Source of the DNA: UBA5314 sp964635975
GTDB lineage: Bacteria > Bacillota > Syntrophomonadia > Syntrophomonadales > Syntrophomonadaceae
Direction of reading: 5' to 3'
DNA: 64,000 nucleotides
Assembly (NCBI GenBank): GCA_964635975.1
Contig: CAZWPO010000015.1
Coordinates: forward strand, 8,003-72,002
Translations under genes and position numbers: made by a program
The notes under the pieces: generated by a model
What the model was told of the DNA's origin: nothing
What the model saw: only the letters and a program-made list of their open reading frames with translations
Databases searched by the model: none
Shown here: positions 1-9,460 of the stretch, piece by piece
Position numbering within the stretch: the stretch's first letter is position 1
Layout of the letters: each line of letters starts with the position of its first letter

Positions 1-49
1 ATAAGACCATCCGGGTTTCGATCTGTTAGAGAAGCGATTTAGACTCGAA

Positions 50-3000
50 TCACTGGTAAAGTCCTTTTTTGAAGGCCTGCCTGAGGTTCGAGGCCATGGC
101 CTGCCTGCCGGTTTTATTGTAGAGATCAAGCAGTTTTGAGAAGGCAGATTCATCATAGGGGTCAATGTTAAGAATTTTTATTAGGACGGCTTCAGCCTCA
201 TCAACAGAGTTCTGCTGGACACCTGAATCAACAAAACGATGTGCTGCTTCCAGGAATTTTGACTTCAGGTGTTCCCGTTCCAGCAAGGTCCAGTCTTCGT
301 AAAGATCCTGGGGAAGAAGGTTGCCGCTGTAAAGCCGGACCATTTCCTTCAATGGAGATATGATATTTCCTCCCTCGGAATCGTACAACTTGTAAAGGCT
401 ATACTGTTTTGAAAAATCGTCGAAGTCTACCATCAAACGCGCAGATGACTTAACTTCGAAGCCGTCGATGCGGTCATAGAGCAGAGGAAATTCATCTTCG
501 GGAGCGGACCCATAGTTGGCCAGCACGCGGCGCAATTCATAAAGGGCAACATTTAAAGAGGCCATGGCAGCTTTACGGTTGGTGCCTGGCCAGAATAGTT
601 CAGCCAGGGCTTCTTTTGACACAAAATGGTCTCTTTTTAAGACCAGGTATTTTAAAATCCTCTGAGCTTTGCGCGTCTTCCATTCTGATTCTTCTATGAA
701 CCTATCGCCTATTTGCACTTTAAAATCGCCCAGCATGCTTATCCTGATGGTCTTTCTCCCATCCAAACCTTCTTTAAATCTCATCATAAAATCTATTATT
801 TCCTCTCGCCTGCACAGTCTGGCCGGATTTTCAGCCAAATACCGGGAGGCTGCGTTACCAAAATAACGACTAATCAATTGCAGGGCATAATCGCCATGCA
901 TGCCTTTCAGAACACACCGAGCAGCTATCTCGATGAGAGTAGGGAAGAACAGGTCATAGTAGATGACGAAGTTGTTTTTAAAAGAGATACTGATGAAGAT
1001 TTTTAAAAATTCGTCTGCTCGGGAATGGTCTTTTAGATCGTAGTACAGCTTGGCCAGATGCATAGCAGTCCCCGCCATAGTTTGCAGAGTCTTTTTCTGC
1101 TTGCTGGTATTGAACGATCTTCTCAACAGGTCCTCGGCTTTCTCATACTGGCCGGATTCTCGAAGGATAATACCGGCGAAGCTCTCCGCCGTTTCGGCAA
1201 AGCCCTGGCCAGCGGCGGCATTTACCAGGTATTCACACGATTCCATTACATCCTCCAGGTTAACCAGGTCGGGGGATTTCTCCAGCAACCACAGATTCTG
1301 GAACAGAGTGCTGCGGTGGACCTGGGCATGATTCTGGTAATCTCTGAAATAGCGCGCCGATGCATTCATGAGTTCCAGTGCGGAGTCGATATCGTGGGCT
1401 ATATATCTGGCTAGGGCGGCATCCTTTTTGCCGAATCCCAGGGCATAGCCGGAATTGTATTTCTTCCCGAGATTCAGCAGTTCGTTTCTGATCCAGGCGG
1501 ACCAGGCACTGTCATTCATGTATATAGCGATAGTGTGTGCAAAAACCAGGTTGAGTATTTTGTACTGGTCGTTGCTCTTTACCAGGGGCATGCTGAAGTT
1601 CTCCTCAACGATTCGCCGGCCCTTATCCAGCTCACCCAGGCGGTAATGAATCATGCAGCGGAAGTTGTTAATCCCAAGGCGCCAAAGGTCATTTAGCTGG
1701 TATTTATTTATTTCCTGAGATATGAGCAGCCCCTCGGTAAAATCCTCGTCAAAAGCCGCCCGGCCCAGGCGGCAGGCCAGCAAGGAGCCGCGCACTTCAT
1801 CACTTTTTATCTGTATATCCAATCTTTCGCAGTCAGCCACCAGATTTCGGATCATGGCTATATCATTGCGCTGGGCGAAAACGGTGAATAGCACGGCCAT
1901 AGCCTGGGCCTGCATGTCAGTATTGCCCTGCTCTTCAAAAAGGCTTATGGCATTCTGCAGGAAAGCGTATGAACGGTCAAACTCACTGCTTATGAGGGTG
2001 AAACCATAATAAAAGGAAAGGTAGGCGTTACTCTTGATTAAGTGCAAGGGTAATTCCTCCAGAAGCATCTTGAGGTGCTCTCCTCTACCAGTAAAAAGCA
2101 GGTCTTTCCCGCTGGTACATAGCAAATTAATTGCTGCTTGCATCCGTCTGGACAGGAGCATGTGACGAATTGCTCTAACGTAATCCTGCCTGGAAAGATA
2201 ATAATTGGAAGCTTTGATGTGGAGTTCGGAAATCTCCTCGGCATTGAAGAATTTAGCACGCATATTTAGCAGAGCATTCCTGAACAGGGAATGAAAACGG
2301 TAGATTATCGTGTCCGATACCGTTTTTTGGATGAATAGATTCACTTCTTCGCAGTAATCGATGATTGTGGCTGCTTGCCCAAGGCCGAAGGCAGTTTCCA
2401 GATCAGAAATGCTGAATTCATCTAGGGTAGCTGCGATAGCTAGTGCTTCCAGGTTGCTCTGGTCGAGGCTCTGCAGGCCTTCAGTAAGGAAGTACTTGAA
2501 AATTTCGTTTCTTTCCGGATTGGAGCCCCAATAACCTTCTATGTCCGCTGGGCGATCCCGGCACATAAGGTTGCATAGAAGCACTATGCCCGAAATCCAA
2601 CCCTCGGTGTTTAGGAATAGCTTGTGAAGCATATCCTTGGATAAGGCCAATCCTCTTATTTGCCCGGTATACAGGTTGATATCTTCTTCACTGAAGCTGA
2701 GTTCTTTTTCACTGATAAAATGAATGTCCTTTTCTAAGCCGATGCTTCCGTCAAAAACTCCGGTTTCAATTCGGGATGAAATAATAATATGCATGTTATC
2801 CGGAAAATTAGCGGCGAAATAACGTATGGTCTCAAGAATCTTTTCATTATCTCGGACATTATGAAAATCGTCCAATACTAGGAAATGACGATTGCGGGTC
2901 TTTTCGCCATACCATGACCACCAATCCTGGCAGATTGAAGCATTTAAAAGATCATACCCATATTCCAGATCGGCTAAACTACGCAGAAACCTGGCGGATT

Positions 3001-3280
3001 CAGGCTCTGCTTTTTTACCTGATTTAAATAGAGTCGCAATTAAATGGGCATAGAAAATGGGCAGGCGCTTATCCTCCTTTTCCAGGCGGTACCAGTGAAC
3101 CCGGGAAGAATGCCGTAATCCTGCCAGTATGGAAGTTGTTTTGCCATAACCGGCGGGCGCTACAATTGAAACCAGGCTGTGTTCGTCGATGCACAGTCTT
3201 TTGATGCCGTCGGTGATCAAGACACCGTCTGGAATCTGGGGTATAGTGATTTTACTGGCTATTAACGCGCGCGTGGTCAT
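50..3280 (-). CDS. MalT-type ATPase transcriptional regulator with SARP/BTAD C-terminus
   Basis: A large cytoplasmic signal-transduction ATPase of 1076 aa. The N-terminus has a Walker A loop (APAGYGKTT, about residues 41-49) and a Walker B-like LVLDD near 135, as in MalT/STAND regulators. A long helical, TPR-like middle follows. The C-terminus is an OmpR/SARP-type winged helix (about 830-905, around LGDFKVQIGDR) and then a BTAD-like helical domain, instead of the LuxR HTH usual in MalT. I chose the ATG at 3280 because a GAAAGGG ribosome-binding site lies 9 nt upstream; an in-frame ATG at 3307 lacks one. The ligand and targets are unknown. It is monocistronic, and the next reverse-strand gene upstream ends in its own terminator. 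Confidence 0.85.
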   Translation of the reverse strand: MTTRALIASKITIPQIPDGVLITDGIKRLCIDEHSLVSIVAPAGYGKTTSILAGLRHSSRVHWYRLEKEDKRLPIFYAHLIATLFKSGKKAEPESARFLRSLADLEYGYDLLNASICQDWWSWYGEKTRNRHFLVLDDFHNVRDNEKILETIRYFAANFPDNMHIIISSRIETGVFDGSIGLEKDIHFISEKELSFSEEDINLYTGQIRGLALSKDMLHKLFLNTEGWISGIVLLCNLMCRDRPADIEGYWGSNPERNEIFKYFLTEGLQSLDQSNLEALAIAATLDEFSISDLETAFGLGQAATIIDYCEEVNLFIQKTVSDTIIYRFHSLFRNALLNMRAKFFNAEEISELHIKASNYYLSRQDYVRAIRHMLLSRRMQAAINLLCTSGKDLLFTGRGEHLKMLLEELPLHLIKSNAYLSFYYGFTLISSEFDRSYAFLQNAISLFEEQGNTDMQAQAMAVLFTVFAQRNDIAMIRNLVADCERLDIQIKSDEVRGSLLACRLGRAAFDEDFTEGLLISQEINKYQLNDLWRLGINNFRCMIHYRLGELDKGRRIVEENFSMPLVKSNDQYKILNLVFAHTIAIYMNDSAWSAWIRNELLNLGKKYNSGYALGFGKKDAALARYIAHDIDSALELMNASARYFRDYQNHAQVHRSTLFQNLWLLEKSPDLVNLEDVMESCEYLVNAAAGQGFAETAESFAGIILRESGQYEKAEDLLRRSFNTSKQKKTLQTMAGTAMHLAKLYYDLKDHSRADEFLKIFISISFKNNFVIYYDLFFPTLIEIAARCVLKGMHGDYALQLISRYFGNAASRYLAENPARLCRREEIIDFMMRFKEGLDGRKTIRISMLGDFKVQIGDRFIEESEWKTRKAQRILKYLVLKRDHFVSKEALAELFWPGTNRKAAMASLNVALYELRRVLANYGSAPEDEFPLLYDRIDGFEVKSSARLMVDFDDFSKQYSLYKLYDSEGGNIISPLKEMVRLYSGNLLPQDLYEDWTLLEREHLKSKFLEAAHRFVDSGVQQNSVDEAEAVLIKILNIDPYDESAFSKLLDLYNKTGRQAMASNLRQAFKKGLYQ

Positions 3281-3409
3281 TATCGAAATCCCTTTCAAAT
3301 GGAACATATTATCTGCCTGCTTATTAAAAATATTAACACAAGCAAGCTCTTAAAGAACGAGTGTATAAACCACAGAAATATCTCATGATCTTATCTCTAA
3401 TTGTGGCCA

Positions 3410-3446
3410 TAAAAAGTGGATCATGTTTGGTTCTGCATGATCCACT
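3410..3446 (-). terminator. Rho-independent terminator after the PilZ glycosyltransferase gene
   Basis: A perfect 11-bp inverted repeat (AGTGGATCATG at 3415-3425 and its complement at 3436-3446) is followed on the reverse strand by a T5 tract. It sits 42 bp past the stop codon of the glycosyltransferase gene. Confidence 0.8.
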
Positions 3447-3487
3447 AAAATAATTTGCCATTAATTGAAACGGTCTATTTGAATGTG

Positions 3488-5749
3488 TCAATCGAAGAGT
3501 TTGATTACTTCCTCACTTGCTGCTACTTCTCTATATGCTATATCCCTCATAGTGTAAGCATCCTTATCGAGTGCAAGCAGCAGGTCAATTAATTCTTCTA
3601 CATATACCAGTTCTTCAAAATTAGATACCTTGTAAATCGATATACCGCGGGCACTGCCCTGCGAAAGCTCCTCGTCCAAACTGCAGTTCAACTGCAGAGA
3701 CCGATCAAAATCCAGAGGGATTATCAGATTTCGATATTCCCGTCGGCTTTTGATGGCGCAGTATTGGTAATTGAATTCCTCAATGTTTACTGAGACCAGA
3801 TCGCTGCCTGCATATGCTATAAACTCCCGATTGATTGGTATTCTGGGTAGTTTGCGCTGTTGAAGCATAAGGCGTTTTCTTCTACCCTTGATGACTGCCA
3901 GGATGTTCTTGATCATGCCTTCATCCTGAAGCAGCTCCGGCATGGCTGGCACCCGGTCATATATTATCAGCATGAGACTCTCTAGATTATTTTTATCGAT
4001 TTCCTGAATACGAAAAGCATATTTCAAGCTGTTGCAAGAACTATCGATGTGAGCGAGGCTAGCATCGAACCGGGTTTGATACTGTTTAGTGTAAACCGCT
4101 ATCTCATGCAGAGCCCCAGGATCAACATAGGCTGGCTGGTCGAGAAGTAGGCTGATGCCCTGTTCAGATATATCGAAAGTCCTGCATGATCTGCGTTTTC
4201 CATTTACAATGATGTGAGCGGATTCGTCTATACGGATTCGCTCTGAAGACCTTAGCTTGGGACGCTCGCAGGCGAACACAATTGCCATTGCCAGCAGGTA
4301 GAAATTATAGACCAGCCAGAAAAAGTTGATAAGGTAGCTGAAATCAAACGGTGTCGTGACGAATGAGTATGCGATCCTGCCGATTCCGGCCAATGACATC
4401 AGTGCCAGGGCGATCTGAAGTTTAACGAAGCTGAACTTGTTGATAAACCTATCCCTGGTAATGTTGTCTTTGGGGGTGACATTGAATTTTGTCATTTTCA
4501 GTCCGATGGTCTCCAGCAGCACTCCTTTGGCGATATGAGGAAATAGAATCGTATCGTAAAGATGGCTCCAGATAGTGGTTCTAACATTTTTAGTGAATGC
4601 TTTGAATACCAGCTGGGTCATAACAAACATAGGACCCCAGATCAGAAGAACTGGCAGGGCTGAAGCAGAAAGAACGACAATGCCGAATAAGCTAAAGAGG
4701 ATTGGTGCGCATAAAAAAATCAATCGCCAAATACCGAAGTACCAGTAGCTTAGAGAACTGGCATACATCAGCTTTTGTTTGAGATTCAGACCCTTGATGC
4801 GGAACGGATTGAATTTTTTAAACGTCTGTACCACGCCGCGGCCCCAGCGGATGCGCTGGTTGTAGAGATCCTCAAGCGATTCCGGCGACAACCCAGAGGC
4901 ATGGACCTCGTTTAGGTAGACCGAATTGTAGCCGCGACTCTGGATCAACATACCGGTAGCGAAGTCTTCGGTTATGGTATCTATAGCGAAGCCGCCTACT
5001 TCAAGAAGGGCCTGACGCGAAATCACCGTATTTGACCCGGCGTATATGACCGCATTATGCTTGCTCCTTCCTGCCTGAATGAACCGGGAGAAGAGCTGCT
5101 GCTCATTGGGGATTTTGGTTTCCGAAAAAAGATTATACTGAAAAGGATCTAGATTATAGAAATTCTGTGGTATCTGCACAAAGCCAAGCTTTTGGTCAGC
5201 GATGAAAAAGGGTATGGATTTGATTAAGAAATCACTCATAGGAATCATATCTGCATCAAATGTAACAATATAGGGCGAATCTGTATGAAGGAGAGCGTTA
5301 TTCAAGTTACCGGCTTTGGCATGAGTATTGTCGGAACGGCTTATATAACCTACCGCGCAATCATCGCACAGTTTGGCGATCTCTTCACGCTTGCCGTCAT
5401 CGCAAATATAGATGTGGACCCGATTGTTGTCAGGATAAGCCATATTCTTGCAGCCAATGATGGTTTTATAAAGAAGCTCTGGAGCCTCATTGTAGGTGGC
5501 CACAAATACATCCACATCTGGGAAGTCCTTTGTTTCCACGACCGGGGTGGTTGGGGTATCAGTGTCTTTAAGAGTGTAATAAAAGATAGTCGATTCTATG
5601 AAACCGACCAGCTCAGCCAGGAAAAGATATAGGCCAAAGACTATGGATAGGACGCCGAAATCCAACGGCAGGGTATAGGCAGCTCTCCACCCGATGTAGA
5701 GTAAGCAGCAAATAAAGTATATGCCGAGTAATATCTGTTTCTTCTTCAT
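3488..5749 (-). CDS. Cellulose-synthase-like family 2 glycosyltransferase with PilZ domain
   Basis: An inner-membrane processive glycosyltransferase of the BcsA type, 753 aa. Two N-terminal membrane segments precede a GT2 domain with the expected acidic residues (YICDDGKR, FDADMIP, TEDFATG) and the QxxRW motif as QRIRWGRG. Several more membrane segments follow. A PilZ domain comes next (RSSERIRID and DISEQGISL, about 495-590), which in this family binds c-di-GMP and relieves autoinhibition. A roughly 150-aa tail is unassigned. The ATG at 5749 is preferred: GAGGGAG lies about 10 nt upstream, whereas the TTG at 5758 sits almost on it. The sugar polymer cannot be told from sequence. No bcsB-like partner is adjacent. 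It is a plausible effector for the GGDEF/HD-GYP proteins elsewhere in this window. Confidence 0.9.
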   Translation of the reverse strand: MKKKQILLGIYFICCLLYIGWRAAYTLPLDFGVLSIVFGLYLFLAELVGFIESTIFYYTLKDTDTPTTPVVETKDFPDVDVFVATYNEAPELLYKTIIGCKNMAYPDNNRVHIYICDDGKREEIAKLCDDCAVGYISRSDNTHAKAGNLNNALLHTDSPYIVTFDADMIPMSDFLIKSIPFFIADQKLGFVQIPQNFYNLDPFQYNLFSETKIPNEQQLFSRFIQAGRSKHNAVIYAGSNTVISRQALLEVGGFAIDTITEDFATGMLIQSRGYNSVYLNEVHASGLSPESLEDLYNQRIRWGRGVVQTFKKFNPFRIKGLNLKQKLMYASSLSYWYFGIWRLIFLCAPILFSLFGIVVLSASALPVLLIWGPMFVMTQLVFKAFTKNVRTTIWSHLYDTILFPHIAKGVLLETIGLKMTKFNVTPKDNITRDRFINKFSFVKLQIALALMSLAGIGRIAYSFVTTPFDFSYLINFFWLVYNFYLLAMAIVFACERPKLRSSERIRIDESAHIIVNGKRRSCRTFDISEQGISLLLDQPAYVDPGALHEIAVYTKQYQTRFDASLAHIDSSCNSLKYAFRIQEIDKNNLESLMLIIYDRVPAMPELLQDEGMIKNILAVIKGRRKRLMLQQRKLPRIPINREFIAYAGSDLVSVNIEEFNYQYCAIKSRREYRNLIIPLDFDRSLQLNCSLDEELSQGSARGISIYKVSNFEELVYVEELIDLLLALDKDAYTMRDIAYREVAASEEVIKLFD

Positions 5750-6196
5750 TAAATCCAAGCTCCCTCTGGATCATAATGTTTAAATCCCTGTAGTTTATTG
5801 AACTATTGCAAAGCCTGATCGAACTCCTGTGACCGGCTTCACGAATTTTATTAAATATAGAAACAAATCTAAGCTATTGGCTCTTTTCGCGTTCGGATAC
5901 ATGAGATGCTAGAAAAAAGCATCATATCAATTGTATCGGACGCTAAAGGTCATAAATTTAATATATATTTGCCAATAATTTATAACAAAAGTCCTATATT
6001 GGGTGAAATGATCACTCATAAAGATGACTCGGGGGAATAGTTCGGTGGAGTTGCGATGGTTATAGCAGGAAAGGGCAGGTGGATTCTAAGCCTGATAAAG
6101 GAGAAACGATAAATTTTGCAGCACCTAACCTTGATACCCTGTTAATGCGCTAAAATAATAGTAAGACAGGTCAATAAAAAATAAGGGGTGAAAACA
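5750..6196. other. Intergenic region, divergent promoters expected
   Basis: About 450 bp between divergent genes. It is AT-rich near 5940-6000. I found no ORF with a ribosome-binding site and no known riboswitch signature. A purine-rich stretch at about 6030-6110 could be a 5' leader of the small Cys-rich gene, but I cannot assign it. Confidence 0.4.
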
Positions 6197-6532
6197 ATGC
6201 CAAAGGTAAAGACTAATAACAAATTCTGGATGAGGGGAACGCCGATAAATCAGAAGCGGCACAGTGAGTTGACCGAGGCTGAAAAGGCAGATGTTGTTAG
6301 ATGTCGCGGCATCAAAGATACCCATCCCTGTAAGAAACCTGTATTTAGATGCCCGGAATGCGGCAACTATGGTTGTGATCAGGAAGTCGTGGACAAGTGC
6401 AGCGAGCAGGGTTTTAAAAATGATAAGTGTCTTCACTGTGGTGTAGTTGGAACCAGTATCCCGGTTATGGCTAAAGAACTTGAGAAATTGATTGCCGAAT
6501 GGCAAAAAGAAGTGCCCGCTGTAGAAAAATAG
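6197..6532 (+). CDS. Small Cys-rich protein, probable zinc ribbon
   Basis: A hypothetical protein of 111 aa. The central part is rich in Cys and includes CPECGNYGC and a later CLHC pair, spaced as in zinc-binding ribbons. The N-terminus is basic, the C-terminus a charged helix. No family was recognised. The ATG at 6197 is chosen because AGGGGTG lies about 6 nt upstream; the in-frame GTG at 6188 falls inside that ribosome-binding site. The gene stands alone and ends at a bidirectional terminator shared with the convergent stalk-domain gene. Confidence 0.75.
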   Translation: MPKVKTNNKFWMRGTPINQKRHSELTEAEKADVVRCRGIKDTHPCKKPVFRCPECGNYGCDQEVVDKCSEQGFKNDKCLHCGVVGTSIPVMAKELEKLIAEWQKEVPAVEK

Positions 6533-6550
6533 AATAAGTGACAAGCTGCC

Positions 6551-6592
6551 AGAGCGAGCAAAAAGGGCGCTACACCTTTTTTTGCTCGCTCT
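6551..6592. terminator. Bidirectional terminator
   Basis: A long inverted repeat (AGAGCGAGCAAAAA arms) has a T-run on both strands and lies between convergent genes. Its arm matches, nearly base for base, a segment of the 152-bp repeats at 18289 and 26356. Confidence 0.8.
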
Positions 6593-6610
6593 CTGTGCAA
6601 TATATCCGTT

Positions 6611-7507
6611 CTAGAATTCAACGATCCTGATCGATCTAACCACTTGATCCATTATTACCAGTAAGGATGGATTTTCAGATGGTAAAGTAGTTACGGTGAT
6701 CTCGTATATAAAATCTTTGTTATATAAGAAGGTGGCTTTTGTCATGATGAGCGTATCCTGATATGTCCAGGTAAACTGCCGCTGGAATGCGGGTTTACCG
6801 TTTATTATGATATCTTCCTCAGACAATATGTTCATATCGGCAGCAATGCTTTTTTCAGTCTCCAGTGTGTAGCTTTTTATCCATTCCATGCTTACTGCCT
6901 GATCCGGGAATTCATGAACCATAATATTGATATTGGGGTTGAAGTTATCAGAAATAGATTCGCTGCCGGGAGCAAAAAGCAGACAATCAACACCGGCATC
7001 ACCGCTGTTTAGCCAGCCTTTCGGATATACTAGGGCAAATCTCCCCCGGCTGTCGGAGAAAACCAGGCTATCCGAAGCGGAATTGTTGTCAGTTACAACG
7101 ATAGCTTCAGTTTCGGAAGACCAGGCGACCTTACACCCCATTGCTTCAGATACAAAACGCAGGGGAACCATAGTACGGCCAGCCACTATCTTTCCCGGAA
7201 CGTCCAGATTTACAGGCTGAGAATTCTTGAGGGCGCTTGAGGCTCCGATCTGCAGGGTAATAGTAGTATCACCTCTTACAGCTGTGACTGTTTGGCTAGG
7301 ATTATCCCAGCTTATATCCGCACCGAGAGCTTCAAAGATTGTCCGCAGCGGAACCAGGGTCCTGCCGTTTTCAATAACCGGGGGTACGTCAAAAGACAGC
7401 TTGTTACCGTTCAAGACGACACTGGGAGCGGCATTAGCCGTATCGGGAATATTCGCCAACAGAGATAGCGTGATAATTAAACAGCTCAAAATCCTTTTTA
7501 GCTTCAT
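6611..7507 (-). CDS. Secreted protein with copper-amine-oxidase-like stalk domain
   Basis: An exported protein of 298 aa. An N-terminal signal peptide (about residues 1-26, ending TANA) is followed by two copies of the copper amine oxidase N-terminal (stalk) motif, seen as GRTLVPLRTIFEALGADI and GRTMVPLRFVSEAMG. The remaining half (about 145-298) resembles PsbP/DUF1795-type globular domains in pattern; that assignment is weak. In Clostridia these stalk domains occur in many wall-associated or extracytoplasmic proteins and do not imply amine oxidase activity. Two other genes in this window (28458 and 32474) share the domain. Confidence 0.85.
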   Translation of the reverse strand: MKLKRILSCLIITLSLLANIPDTANAAPSVVLNGNKLSFDVPPVIENGRTLVPLRTIFEALGADISWDNPSQTVTAVRGDTTITLQIGASSALKNSQPVNLDVPGKIVAGRTMVPLRFVSEAMGCKVAWSSETEAIVVTDNNSASDSLVFSDSRGRFALVYPKGWLNSGDAGVDCLLFAPGSESISDNFNPNINIMVHEFPDQAVSMEWIKSYTLETEKSIAADMNILSEEDIIINGKPAFQRQFTWTYQDTLIMTKATFLYNKDFIYEITVTTLPSENPSLLVIMDQVVRSIRIVEF

Positions 7508-7711
7508 CTTAAATGGCTCCCTCCATTCTTTCGAATAATAATTCCACGATTAAAGGATATTTCCTTCCGGATGAAAGCCTAAAGCTCTCCCGAGTGATAA
7601 GTCTCTGGTATCTCAGAGACCCGCCTGAGCATGTAAAAAAACAGGAATTAGCATGAAATAGAGAGAAACAAATATGGGATTAAAAGGCAAATAAAGGTGG
7701 GGGTATTTGAT

Positions 7712-8479
7712 ATGCGTTTGGAAGCTTGTAAAGATATCGGTGAACTTGTGCAGTTTTTAAAGCTTGATTACGCTAACAATCTTTACTTTTTTACATACCT
7801 TAATGAAGATTTATTCAAGCTTGAAGAAATAATTTCGATTGGCAGGATCAACGGTGAGATAGCTGTTGCGGTTTTGACAACTCCTATACATTTTTCGATC
7901 TCTTCTGTAAAGGTAGAATATATAGATGATATATGCGAACATATTTCTTTTATAGAAAGTGTTCATATTGTAGGAAGAAGTGATTATATCGATAAGATTC
8001 TTTCATCTTGCAAAACATCGGAACGTGAAAAAAACTCTTACCGATTATGCCAATTGTCTTCAGCTGTTTTCTGCGATTCCCTGCAAGCAGCAGCTCAGGC
8101 TTCGCAGCAGGATTTATATGATCTGATTCAATTCTACGCAGCGAATGGAATGTTATTTAGTGCCCAAGACAGGTTAGCTGGCATATTGAAATGGGGAAGG
8201 GCCTACTATATCAGGAAGAATCATGAAATAATCTCCTGTGCACTGACTACGACGGAAACCGAGGAGGCGGCGATGATTGGTGCAGTATTCACTGAGCCCG
8301 AACATAGAGAGAATGGTTATGCCTCAGCCTGCCTTTTTGCCATTTGCCGCGATCTAATCAGTTTAGGAAAGCGGCCCTACCTATTTTACGGATCAGAAAA
8401 CTTTCTTCTCGCCAATCTCTACGAGGACATGGGATTCAGAAAGATCAGCGATTGGACTCTGGCCACCAGGATCATATAA
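7712..8479 (+). CDS. GNAT-family N-acetyltransferase
   Basis: A predicted acetyl-CoA-dependent acetyltransferase of 255 aa. The C-terminal half (about 170-255) carries the GNAT pattern: a strand ending in AAMIGAVFTEPEHRENGYAS, matching motif A (V.T.P.+RG.G+A), then a helix and the strand KRPYLFYGS. The N-terminal half is an extra domain typical of larger GNAT proteins. The substrate is unknown. Start: ATG 7712 with an AGGTGGGGG ribosome-binding site 8 nt upstream; the in-frame GTG at 7697 overlaps that site. Transcribed divergently from the stalk protein. A perfect 7-bp inverted repeat (GTCTCTG, 7601-7620) lies in the shared upstream region. Confidence 0.8.
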   Translation: MRLEACKDIGELVQFLKLDYANNLYFFTYLNEDLFKLEEIISIGRINGEIAVAVLTTPIHFSISSVKVEYIDDICEHISFIESVHIVGRSDYIDKILSSCKTSEREKNSYRLCQLSSAVFCDSLQAAAQASQQDLYDLIQFYAANGMLFSAQDRLAGILKWGRAYYIRKNHEIISCALTTTETEEAAMIGAVFTEPEHRENGYASACLFAICRDLISLGKRPYLFYGSENFLLANLYEDMGFRKISDWTLATRII

Positions 8480-8597
8480 GAGCTGCTTTCTATTATCAAG
8501 AATAGAACAGGTGAGTGTTCACCCTGCTGCGTAATGAGAGCATTGATTCTCGGGTCCTGCTGACTGCTTTTCCGTTACAGGCAAAGTGATTAAAACC

Positions 8598-9440
8598 CTA
8601 TACAGGTTCTATAATAACGCCTATATCCGACGGCTTTCCGAAGTATACGGCGCTGGTGGCAAGGGCATTAACACCTGTAGAAGCGTATTCAGCTGCATTA
8701 CTTTCATTGATTCCTCCGGCCGCAATCAAGGTTATGTGAGGAGCAATACTCCTCAATTTTTTTACCGTGCTGCTCAACTGCAATGGAGGTACTTTGTCAA
8801 ATTGAATACCGTCAACTACTTTTGCCAGTAGGATGGCTTCTGCTTCGGTTTCTACTTCAACGATGATTTTCTTCTCAGCTGCATTGTTCTTGATTTCCGG
8901 CAGAAGAGCAGGCAAGTTATTGAAACCACCCAGGAAATTTACATGCGGCTTAAAAATAAGTATGGTTTCAGACAGGCCCAGCCGGTGGGGGAAGCCCCCA
9001 CCGGCTATAACTGACTTAATAGCGAGTTCCTTGGTGCCGGGAAAAGATTTTCTGGTTGCCACAATGGAGATCTCCGGATTGACGGCTTTTGCTTTATCGC
9101 ACAGGCTTTTGGTTCGTGTGGCGATGCCGGAACAATACTCGAGGATATTGAGGGAGATCTTCCAGGCGGCATGCAAGTTGGCGGCCCGGCCTTCAGCGAC
9201 TATCAACTTTTCCCCGCCGAGTACCCTGCTGCCGGCAGGGAGTGTGTGGGTAGCCTCGATACCAAGTTTGGAGAAGATTCTTAAGACTTCTTCCACACCC
9301 GATAATATGGTGTGCTCCCTGGACGTGAAGCGAATTACCCCCTTTTGGCTGCCAAACCCAAGCACCAGGGTGGTAAGGTCGATATAGGGCACATCCTCTT
9401 TAATAAGACGGTCAATTGAATTATCACTGATAAAGAACAT
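8598..9440 (-). CDS. modD: ModD-like nicotinate-nucleotide pyrophosphorylase homologue
   Basis: A cytoplasmic protein of 280 aa in the quinolinate phosphoribosyltransferase fold family. Signature segments are RKSFPGTKELAIKSVIAGGG and a C-terminal barrel half with IQFDKVPP and ITLIAAGGINESN. ModD is a QPRTase-like protein of unsettled function encoded in some molybdate transport operons. The last position in this mod operon supports ModD over NadC, and no nadA/nadB is adjacent. Start ATG 9440 with GGAGG 8 nt upstream. What it does for molybdate handling is not known from sequence. Confidence 0.85.
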   Translation of the reverse strand: MFFISDNSIDRLIKEDVPYIDLTTLVLGFGSQKGVIRFTSREHTILSGVEEVLRIFSKLGIEATHTLPAGSRVLGGEKLIVAEGRAANLHAAWKISLNILEYCSGIATRTKSLCDKAKAVNPEISIVATRKSFPGTKELAIKSVIAGGGFPHRLGLSETILIFKPHVNFLGGFNNLPALLPEIKNNAAEKKIIVEVETEAEAILLAKVVDGIQFDKVPPLQLSSTVKKLRSIAPHITLIAAGGINESNAAEYASTGVNALATSAVYFGKPSDIGVIIEPV

Positions 9441-9460
9441 GGCATTTCCTCCTGCAAATC

